Positions 1 to 4,891 of a stretch of 7,539 bases of DNA are shown piece after piece. Origin of the DNA: an uncultured Patescibacteria group bacterium (GTDB lineage: Bacteria > Patescibacteriota > Microgenomatia > UBA1406 > GWC2-37-13); assembly GCA_938010745.1 (NCBI GenBank), contig CALLVF010000029.1, positions 1 to 7,539 on the forward strand, given 5' to 3'. The position numbers and the translations under genes were made by a program. Position 1 is the stretch's first letter. Each line of letters opens with the position of its first letter. The notes under the pieces are model-generated. The model did no database searches. It saw nothing but the letters and a program-made list of their open reading frames with translations, and had not been told where the DNA came from.

Positions 1-231
1 TAATTCTTTTTTAACCTTTTTCATAACATTTTTAACAGCTTGTTTAAACTTAACTTTATCAATCTTACCAACCTCTTTTTTAATTTTATTCAATTCCTCA
101 TCTAACCATTTTTTTGCTAACTGCCTCATTTCCTTTCCAGTTTTAGGGGTAACAAATAAGGCAGTAATAGCTCCAATAATTGAGCCCAGTAATAGCCCTA
201 AACCAAACTGAGTTGATTTTTTGTTTTCCAT
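1..231 (-). CDS. YtxH-like membrane protein, partial (runs off left edge)
   Basis: The reading frame opens with ATG at 229-231 and stays open for 77 codons to the window edge, so the C-terminus is missing. The product starts MENKKSTQFG and has a glycine-rich hydrophobic helix at about residues 8-27, followed directly by a TPKTGKEMR stretch. It then becomes a lysine-rich, probably coiled-coil helix (KKWLDEELNKIKKEVGKIDK and onward). A short membrane helix followed by a TPxxGxE/K motif and an amphipathic tail is the hallmark of the YtxH family of small stress-associated membrane proteins, whose biochemical role is unknown. It is divergently transcribed from ychF across 61 bp. No Shine-Dalgarno sequence is visible; the leader is only A/T with an AAGAAA stretch. 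The family call rests on motif pattern alone. Confidence 0.75.
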   Translation of the reverse strand, partial: MENKKSTQFGLGLLLGSIIGAITALFVTPKTGKEMRQLAKKWLDEELNKIKKEVGKIDKVKFKQAVKNVMKKVKKEL

Positions 232-277
232 AAAATTTTTCTTAAATTTATAATTCAAATCTAGCTGATCATTTTAA

Positions 278-286
278 TGATAAAAT
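278..286 (+). promoter_or_regulatory. Putative extended -10 promoter of ychF
   Basis: TGATAAAAT matches an extended -10 element (TGn followed by TAAAAT, one mismatch from TATAAT). It ends only 6 nt before the ychF ATG at 293. Transcription would start at about the start codon, giving a leaderless message. No convincing -35 is seen, which fits an extended -10. The surrounding DNA is very AT-rich, so a chance match is possible. Confidence 0.4.
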
Positions 287-292
287 ATTAAA

Positions 293-1417
293 ATGAAACT
301 TTCAATAGGAATAATTGGACTTCCAAATGTTGGTAAATCAACACTTTTTAATGCTCTTTTGAAAAAACAAGTTGCTAATGTCGCCAATTATCCATTTTGC
401 ACTATCAAACCAAATGTTGGGGTAATTGAAGTCCCTGACGAAAGACTGTCAGTTTTAGCAAAAATAGTCCATAGCCAAAAAATTGTTCCAGCAATTGTTG
501 AATTCTATGATATTGCTGGTTTGGTTAAAGGTGCCTCAGCTGGGGCTGGATTAGGGAATAAATTTTTATCACATATAAAAGAGGTGGCGGCAATAGCTCA
601 TGTTGTCAGACTGTTTGAAGATAAAAACATCTCTCATGTTTTAGATAAAATTGACCCAATCGAAGATATCAAAACTATTGAAACTGAACTTATTTTAGCC
701 GACCTTCAAACACTATCAAAAATCAATGAAAAATTAGAAAAGGAATTAAAATCAGCAAATACCAATACATCAAAAACAACCGCCGCTGTTATAAAAAGGA
801 CTATAGAAAAACTTAATCAGGGAATCCCAGCAAGAGATATTGGTCTTTGTGATAAAGAAAAAGAAATACTCAAACCTTTAAACCTTTTAACAATCAAACC
901 AATGATTTATCTTTTTAATGTTTCAGAAAAACAATTAGAAAACAAAGAAGAAACAGAGAAAAAAATAGAAAATGTACTTAAATCTTTAAATACCAACTAC
1001 CATCAACCATCCAAAAATTATTATCTTTACCTTTGCGCAAAACTTGAAAATGAGGTTCTTTTACTAAAAGAGAATGATCAAAAAGAATATCTTCGTCAGT
1101 ATGATTTGCAAGATACTGGACTTAACCGCTTTATTAAAAAATCATATGAAATCTTAGATCTGATTTCATTTTTAACGGCCGCAGTTAAAGAAGTTCGTGC
1201 CTGGACAATCAAAAAAGGCACTCTCGCACCCCAAGCTGCCTCAGTCATACATACTGATTTTGAAAGACATTTTATCAAAGCTGATATCATCCCTTATGAA
1301 AAGTTCGTTGCTGCGGGAGGATGGACAAAAGCAAGAGAAAAAGGATTAGTCTCAACTGTTGGCAAAGACTACGAAATTAAAGATGGAGATATTGTTGAAT
1401 TTAAGGTTGGCATTTAA
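293..1417 (+). CDS. ychF: Redox-regulated ATPase/GTPase YchF (OBG family)
   Basis: YchF is a universally conserved cytoplasmic P-loop NTPase of the OBG family that binds ribosomes and, in characterised members, hydrolyses ATP rather than GTP. Visible motifs are the G1 P-loop GLPNVGKST at residues 9-17, the family signature ANYPFCTIKPN at 31-41, G3 DIAGL at 73-77, and the altered G4 NVSE at 209-212, the NxxE form tied to ATP preference. A helical coiled-coil insertion occupies about residues 125-200. A C-terminal TGS domain covers about 289-372, including the conserved AWTIKKGTLAPQAA and IHTDFERHFI stretches and the GKDY..KDGD end. At 374 residues it matches the family length and looks complete. 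It begins without a Shine-Dalgarno sequence, and its 3' end overlaps the convergent glycosyltransferase gene by 17 bp. Confidence 0.97.
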   Translation: MKLSIGIIGLPNVGKSTLFNALLKKQVANVANYPFCTIKPNVGVIEVPDERLSVLAKIVHSQKIVPAIVEFYDIAGLVKGASAGAGLGNKFLSHIKEVAAIAHVVRLFEDKNISHVLDKIDPIEDIKTIETELILADLQTLSKINEKLEKELKSANTNTSKTTAAVIKRTIEKLNQGIPARDIGLCDKEKEILKPLNLLTIKPMIYLFNVSEKQLENKEETEKKIENVLKSLNTNYHQPSKNYYLYLCAKLENEVLLLKENDQKEYLRQYDLQDTGLNRFIKKSYEILDLISFLTAAVKEVRAWTIKKGTLAPQAASVIHTDFERHFIKADIIPYEKFVAAGGWTKAREKGLVSTVGKDYEIKDGDIVEFKVGI

Positions 1418-2267
1418 CCCACCATTTAATATATACCACCCAAAACCTAATTGAAGAAAACAACGCAAAAACAAATCCCGGAAAACCATCGATAAAGCCT
1501 TTATGACGAATGTACATTGAAAAAAAAGTGATAAAAGGCTTTAAAAAAAAGTAATTGAGTAATTGAGTAATTGAGTAATTAGGAAAACCTGTTTTTGCTA
1601 ATTTTTCTGCCTCAAGAGTGGTATAGCGATCCCAACGCATCAGATACCTTGAAAAGTCCGGATCAGCATAATGAAGGATAGGATTTTTTAAATAACCTGC
1701 TTCGCCTTTAATCTCAACATTCTCATGAACATCGCGACAAGGAAACCTTGCGTACCCATTGCGATAGAGACGAATAGTATAATCTGGATACTGTCCGCCT
1801 TTCATTAAAAAACGAGTGAGAAAAAAGTTTTTCCGGGGAATATAAAAAGCAACAACATCGTTATTAGTTATTTGTGATTTGTTATTAGAAGTTAATTTCT
1901 TAAAATTTTCCGAATAACGAATAACAAATGACGAATAACGCTTTTTTATTTCTATTTGATTCATATTAATAATTTTTTTTATTTCCTCTTTTAACTCTTT
2001 TGACAACTCCTCATCAGCATCAAGCTGAAGTATCCACTCCCCTCTTGCCACCTCAATTGCTTTTTGTTTGTTTTTATGAAACATCGCCGGATTATAAGTT
2101 TTTATAACCCGGACTTTTTTTCCATAAGATTTGGCAATTTCAACCGTCTTATCAGTTGATCCCCCATCAACAATAATCACCTCATCAACTAAATCGATAG
2201 TTGAATCTAAAGGATAATGAATATTTTTTTCTTCATTGTAGACTGCTAAACACAAAGATAATTTCAT
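1401..2267 (-). CDS. Family 2 glycosyltransferase (WaaE/KdtX-like) interrupted by in-frame repeat insertions
   Basis: This is a GT-A fold family 2 glycosyltransferase, expected to move a sugar from a nucleotide donor onto a surface glycan or lipid on the cytoplasmic face of the membrane. Seen directly: the N-terminal strand with AVYNEEKNI (residues 8-16), the VDGGSTDKT donor-binding turn at 33-41, the QLDADEE metal-binding DxD at 81-87, and the acceptor-side region PRKNFFLTRF, GGQYPDYTIRLYR and the DVHE segment at about 144-182. A hydrophobic tail at about 240-285 probably attaches it to the membrane. The overall layout resembles WaaE/KdtX-like LPS-core transferases; donor and acceptor cannot be told from sequence. 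Residues about 110-136 and 230-239 are encoded by repetitive DNA and are not expected in the family. Catalytic motifs lie outside both tracts, so activity may be retained. Confidence 0.88.
   Translation of the reverse strand: MKLSLCLAVYNEEKNIHYPLDSTIDLVDEVIIVDGGSTDKTVEIAKSYGKKVRVIKTYNPAMFHKNKQKAIEVARGEWILQLDADEELSKELKEEIKKIINMNQIEIKKRYSSFVIRYSENFKKLTSNNKSQITNNDVVAFYIPRKNFFLTRFLMKGGQYPDYTIRLYRNGYARFPCRDVHENVEIKGEAGYLKNPILHYADPDFSRYLMRWDRYTTLEAEKLAKTGFPNYSITQLLNYFFLKPFITFFSMYIRHKGFIDGFPGFVFALFSSIRFWVVYIKWWVKCQP
1551..1580. repeat. Tandem 8-bp repeat inside the glycosyltransferase gene
   Basis: Three perfect copies of GTAATTGA (1551-1558, 1559-1566, 1567-1574) are followed by a partial fourth, GTAATT. 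On the minus strand the array encodes NYSITQLLNY at residues 230-239, where the residue pair NY returns after 24 nt because three 8-bp units equal eight codons. A gain or loss of one unit would shift the reading frame of the last 50-60 codons. Confidence 0.95.
1859..1940. repeat. 82-bp imperfect palindrome made of heptamer repeats, inside the glycosyltransferase gene
   Basis: The left arm (1859-1888) contains heptamers TTATTAG, TTATTTG, TGATTTG, TTATTAG. The right arm (1911-1940) contains CGAATAA, CGAATAA, CAAATGA, CGAATAA. Pairing 1859 with 1940 inward to 1888 with 1911 gives 25 Watson-Crick pairs, 2 G-T pairs and 3 mismatches over 30 positions, with a 22-nt loop at 1889-1910. Pairing stops just outside these limits, which suggests a discrete element. 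It is translated as residues about 110-136 of the glycosyltransferase. It resembles the dispersed heptamer repeats and small palindromic elements known from several bacterial genomes; a genome-wide family cannot be shown from this window. Confidence 0.9.
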
Positions 2268-2290
2268 AACTGAAAAAGATTTAATATAAT

Positions 2291-2321
2291 TTTACATTTT
2301 AAACTGGCATTTTGCATTTTG
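2291..2321. repeat. Short CATTTTG heptamer tract between glycosyltransferase and def
   Basis: Two adjacent perfect CATTTTG units (2308-2314 and 2315-2321) are preceded by a related ACATTTT at 2294-2300. The tract lies in the 81-bp divergent spacer and covers the position where a -35 box for def would fall. It has the same low-complexity heptamer style as the repeats inside the neighbouring glycosyltransferase gene. Confidence 0.6.
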
Positions 2322-2340
2322 ATATTTAAATTTTTATCAT
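2312..2340 (+). promoter_or_regulatory. Putative def promoter
   Basis: TATCAT at 2335-2340 is a plausible -10, with TTGCAT at 2312-2317 as a weak -35 (3 of 6 matches) at the standard 17-bp spacing. The -10 ends 8 nt before the def ATG, the same spacing as the TATCAT upstream of rpmB. This would give a message with almost no leader. The -35 is the weak part of the call. Confidence 0.35.
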
Positions 2341-2348
2341 ATTAAAAT

Positions 2349-2918
2349 ATGCTCAAAATAATCACCGTCCCTAATAATATTCTCAACCAAAAAGCAAAAC
2401 CAGTCAAAGATTTTAATAATGATATTAAAAAATTGATTGAGGAAATGAAAAAAACACTTCTTGCCCAAAAAGACCCCCCAGGAGTAGGACTGGCTGCACC
2501 TCAAGTAGGAAAAAGCTTGGCGCTTTTTATTATGAAACCAACAGTAAAATCCCCTATCACAATATTCATTAACCCCAAAATTATTAAAATCAGTGAACTT
2601 AATAACAAGCCTTCAAAATCAACAAAAAGAATTAGCCCAAATGATTTAAACCAAGAGAAATCAAATTTAGTTAAGTTAGAAGGATGTCTTTCTATCCCAA
2701 AAATTTGGTCACCGGTAAAAAGAGCAAAAAAAGTCCTTCTTCAATACCAAAATCTAACCGGGGCGGTTGTACAAAAATGGTTTACTGGTTTTGAGGCGGT
2801 AATTATCCAACATGAAGATGATCATCTAAATGGCATCCTTTTTACGCAGCGAGCTATTGAGCAAAAAGTTCCTTTATATGAGGAAAAAGATGGAGAGTTG
2901 AAAAAGCTTGAATATTAA
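2349..2918 (+). CDS. def: Peptide deformylase
   Basis: Peptide deformylase removes the N-formyl group from nascent proteins at the ribosome, using a bound metal ion (usually iron). All three family motifs are intact: GVGLAAPQ at residues 45-52 (motif GxGxAAxQ), EGCLS at 111-115 with the metal-binding cysteine C113, and QHEDDHLNG at 154-162 with metal ligands H155 and H159 and catalytic E156. At 189 residues it is longer than the roughly 170-residue E. coli enzyme. The extra length lies mostly in a Lys/Ser/Asn-rich stretch at about 83-108 between the first two motifs, and in a short charged C-terminal tail. It starts at the first ATG without a Shine-Dalgarno sequence, is divergent from the glycosyltransferase, and converges on rpmB. 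Confidence 0.96.
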   Translation: MLKIITVPNNILNQKAKPVKDFNNDIKKLIEEMKKTLLAQKDPPGVGLAAPQVGKSLALFIMKPTVKSPITIFINPKIIKISELNNKPSKSTKRISPNDLNQEKSNLVKLEGCLSIPKIWSPVKRAKKVLLQYQNLTGAVVQKWFTGFEAVIIQHEDDHLNGILFTQRAIEQKVPLYEEKDGELKKLEY

Positions 2919-3040
2919 TTTTTTTAATAAAGTTGAATTTTTAAAATTTTAAGGCAGTACAATTAGCAATAAAAGAAAAGCATCATATTATATTTTACCG
3001 CACAATTTCAATCTTGAAGCAAGAGAAAAGCTTTAAAAAA

Positions 3041-3292
3041 CTAGTAGGCCAATTGAATAAAAGGTCTTACTCCTTCTTTTATATCTTTTTTAATTCTTTT
3101 TAAGCATTTGCCACAGAGTTTTACTGTTTTTACTTCAGCATTTTCAGTAATATCAACTTTTTGAAGATTAGGCTTAAATATCCTCTGGGTTTTAGGAGCT
3201 CGTTTTTTCCAACGTCCACCCGCCACTCCCCGATGATGGGTATGACGGCGACCAAATAAAACAGTTTTTCCGCAATGATAACATGTTGCCAT
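3041..3292 (-). CDS. rpmB: 50S ribosomal protein L28 (bL28), zinc-ribbon form
   Basis: The 83-residue product has the L28 layout: an N-terminal CYHCGKTVLFGRRHTHHRGV stretch, a basic segment ending in KPNLQKVDI, and a C-terminal LCGKCLKRIKK helix. Two CxxC pairs (C4/C7 and the CGKC near residues 60-63) make it the zinc-binding (C+) version. Compared with textbook L28, the loop between the HTH stretch and KPNLQKV is lengthened by a Gly/Arg/Lys-rich segment (about residues 20-38). It is a structural protein of the large subunit. The gene stands alone, convergent with def and divergent from the M50 protease, with TAG as its stop. No Shine-Dalgarno is present; a near-consensus promoter lies directly upstream. 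Confidence 0.93.
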   Translation of the reverse strand: MATCYHCGKTVLFGRRHTHHRGVAGGRWKKRAPKTQRIFKPNLQKVDITENAEVKTVKLCGKCLKRIKKDIKEGVRPFIQLAY

Positions 3293-3300
3293 ACGTATTT

Positions 3301-3329
3301 ATGATATCATATGATAAAATTAATATCAA
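3301..3329 (-). promoter_or_regulatory. rpmB promoter, near-consensus and probably leaderless
   Basis: Reading the minus strand, TTGATA (3329-3324; 5 of 6 matches to TTGACA) is followed after exactly 17 bp by TATCAT (3306-3301). The -10 ends 8 nt before the rpmB ATG at 3292, so transcription should begin within a base or two of the start codon. The -10 lies inside overlapping palindromes, ATGATATCAT at 3301-3310 and ATCATATGAT at 3306-3315, which might bind a dimeric regulator. Confidence 0.55.
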
Positions 3330-3350
3330 CAAAAAATTAATTTAAAAATT

Positions 3351-3405
3351 ATAGTAAGTAAAATCATTTCCGAGATTTATATTATTTTAAATATCAACTT
3401 ACTAT
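3351..3405. repeat. Perfect 9-bp inverted repeat overlapping the M50 protease start codon
   Basis: ATAGTAAGT at 3351-3359 is the exact reverse complement of ACTTACTAT at 3397-3405, whose last two bases are the AT of the start codon at 3404. The spacer is 37 bp. In the same spacer region, AATATCAAC occurs at 3322-3330 and again at 3390-3398 as a direct repeat. The sequence is certain; any regulatory role is speculative in such AT-rich DNA. Confidence 0.6.
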
Positions 3406-4060
3406 GATCAATATTCTAATAAGTAATCCTATTACATTTTTCTTTTATCTTTTTGCACTTTTTTTTGCTATAACAATACATGAATTCTCTCATGCATGGG
3501 CAGCTGATCGTTTGGGTGATCCCACTCCAAGAATTGAAGGCAGACTAAAACTTAACCCATTAACCCACATTGACCCTTTTGGGCTTCTTTTTCTTCTCTT
3601 CTTTGGATTTGGATGGGGAAAGCCTGTCAATATTGATCCTTTTAATTTAAAAAATCCTAGAAGAGATAGTGCTTTAATCTCTTTGGCAGGTCCGTTATCA
3701 AATTTTATTTTAGCTTTATTAATTTCTTTTTCATTAAAATTGTTAATATTTTTTAATCTTTATTTTTTAACTTCTATAGGCTATTTATTTCTTGTGCCTT
3801 TGATCACTTTTAATGTTATACTAGGCCTTTTTAATCTTTTACCAATTTACCCGCTTGATGGCTTTAAGATCGTTGGAGGTATTTTACCTGAAAATAAATC
3901 TCAAGAGTGGTATCAATTAAAAAAATATGGCATAATTTTCCTTTTAATGTTAATTTTTCCATTTGGAAAAAGCTCAATGCTTGATATGATTATTCGACCA
4001 ATTTTTTCCTTCATAATCAGCATTTTAATCCCAAACAACATAACAGGAGCACTAATATAA
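3404..4060 (+). CDS. Site-2-protease-like M50 family membrane metallopeptidase
   Basis: This is an integral membrane zinc protease of the M50 (S2P/SpoIVFB-like) family, which cuts substrate helices within or near the bilayer. The HEFSH zinc motif sits in the first membrane helix at residues 26-30, with E27 catalytic. The third-ligand motif NLLPIYPLDG is at 144-153, with D152 the expected zinc ligand. Conserved family spots include AWAADRLGDPTPRIEGRLKLNP (about 31-52) and the SLAGPLSN segment at 93-100. About five or six hydrophobic segments are seen (about 10-28, 58-70, 92-117, 122-143, 175-187 and 195-210). At 218 residues it is the compact form without PDZ or CBS domains. The substrate is unknown. 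The start at 3404 has no Shine-Dalgarno and is overlapped by an inverted repeat. Confidence 0.93.
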   Translation: MINILISNPITFFFYLFALFFAITIHEFSHAWAADRLGDPTPRIEGRLKLNPLTHIDPFGLLFLLFFGFGWGKPVNIDPFNLKNPRRDSALISLAGPLSNFILALLISFSLKLLIFFNLYFLTSIGYLFLVPLITFNVILGLFNLLPIYPLDGFKIVGGILPENKSQEWYQLKKYGIIFLLMLIFPFGKSSMLDMIIRPIFSFIISILIPNNITGALI

Positions 4061-4145
4061 AAATCAATAATTATTAAAAATTAAATCTTTAAATTTTAAA
4101 TTTAAAATCTAATTAATGATTTTTCAAGTCTTCTCTTTTTTAAAA
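4061..4145. other. Convergent intergenic spacer with AT palindrome
   Basis: This 85-bp spacer separates two converging genes and is almost all A/T. It contains a perfect 16-bp palindrome, ATTTTAAATTTAAAAT at 4093-4108. A long-range inverted pair, TCAATAAT at 4064-4071 and ATTATTGA at 4145-4152, brackets most of the spacer. A GC-poor bidirectional terminator is possible, but no standard GC-rich stem plus T-tract is present. Confidence 0.3.
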
Positions 4146-4868
4146 TTATTGACTTAAAGTAGGAGAAACTGTTGCACTTGGAGTTGGAGTTAGTATTACT
4201 GATATGGTTGGTGTCAATGATAAGGTTGGTGTTAACTTTCTTAAACATCGAAAATAATCTTGAGTTGTACAGCCTTTACCTAATTTTTGTTTAATTTTAG
4301 TGCAATCAGACTCTTCAGAGCACTCTTCCTTTGATGTTTGATTGTCGACAATTTTCAATTTTTGAAGCGGTGTTGGTGAAGCTTGAATAGTTATTTTCTT
4401 TAATGGTGTGGGTGAAGACTGGGTAATTGTTGGTGTATTAGCTATTGTCATTACTGGTCTTGGCGTGGAAATTTGTGATCTGCCTGAAGCTTTCGTTGCA
4501 AATGTCCATGGAACACCTCCATTATCGTACTTTTTGTCACTAATTCTTATTTGAAAATAGTAGGTAGTTGAAGGGGAAAGAAGGGTTAAATCAACTGAAT
4601 GATTTTTTGTTCTTTGTGGTTCAGGAGCAAAAAAATTTAATGCTGTAGGGGTAGTGCCATATTCAATAACTCCTTGTGTTTCTATGCTAGTTGTCCATGA
4701 AATTCTGGCTGAGTTTTGCTCAATATTTGAAATTATCACATCTCTTGGTTCATAATCACTTGCTCGGGTAAAAACACCTGATATCAAAACAAACGCAATT
4801 ATCAAAACTGCCGATATTGCAACACCCAAAGCAACAGGAATAATCTTAATAAATTTTTGATTATTCAT
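4146..4868 (-). CDS. Membrane-anchored fibronectin type III protein with Pro/Thr-rich, four-cysteine tail
   Basis: The 240-residue product has an N-terminal hydrophobic helix (about 10-31) followed by TRASDY, which may be a signal-peptidase site or the edge of an uncleaved anchor. Residues about 41-126 form a fibronectin-III-like beta domain: the IISNIEQNSARISWTT strand pattern, TQGVIEYGTTP, and LLSPSTTYYFQIRISD are typical. A Ser/Thr/Pro linker then carries two 12-residue repeats beginning SPTPL (152 and 164). A four-cysteine segment follows (C183, C189, C200, C208) before a final Pro/Thr-rich tail with several LTPT units. No catalytic motif is visible. It is the last gene of the four-gene surface operon, 23 bp after the cohesin gene, and probably acts outside the cell in adhesion or scaffold assembly. 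Confidence 0.82.
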   Translation of the reverse strand: MNNQKFIKIIPVALGVAISAVLIIAFVLISGVFTRASDYEPRDVIISNIEQNSARISWTTSIETQGVIEYGTTPTALNFFAPEPQRTKNHSVDLTLLSPSTTYYFQIRISDKKYDNGGVPWTFATKASGRSQISTPRPVMTIANTPTITQSSPTPLKKITIQASPTPLQKLKIVDNQTSKEECSEESDCTKIKQKLGKGCTTQDYFRCLRKLTPTLSLTPTISVILTPTPSATVSPTLSQ

Positions 4869-4891
4869 AGTTTTTATAACTTAATTTTTTC

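Noticed and set aside
1096..1290. Open frame of 64 codons on the minus strand
   Set aside because: It lies wholly inside ychF, opposite its conserved TGS domain; it is a shadow of that gene.
1551..1940. CRISPR-like reading of the repeat tracts
   Set aside because: Units are 7-8 bp and directly tandem, with no spacers of regular length and no cas genes nearby.
1401..2267. Glycosyltransferase as a pseudogene because of its repeat insertions
   Set aside because: The frame is continuous, and the donor-binding, DxD and downstream acceptor-region motifs are all intact.
3012..3040. Possible rpmB terminator around AAGC...GCTT and AAAGCTTT
   Set aside because: The stem is only 4 bp and the 8-bp palindrome has no loop; no T-tract follows at the right place.
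2945..3103. Plus-strand open frame of about 52 codons between def and rpmB
   Set aside because: It has no ATG or convincing alternative start, no ribosome site, and overlaps the 3' end of rpmB; the peptide is not recognisable.
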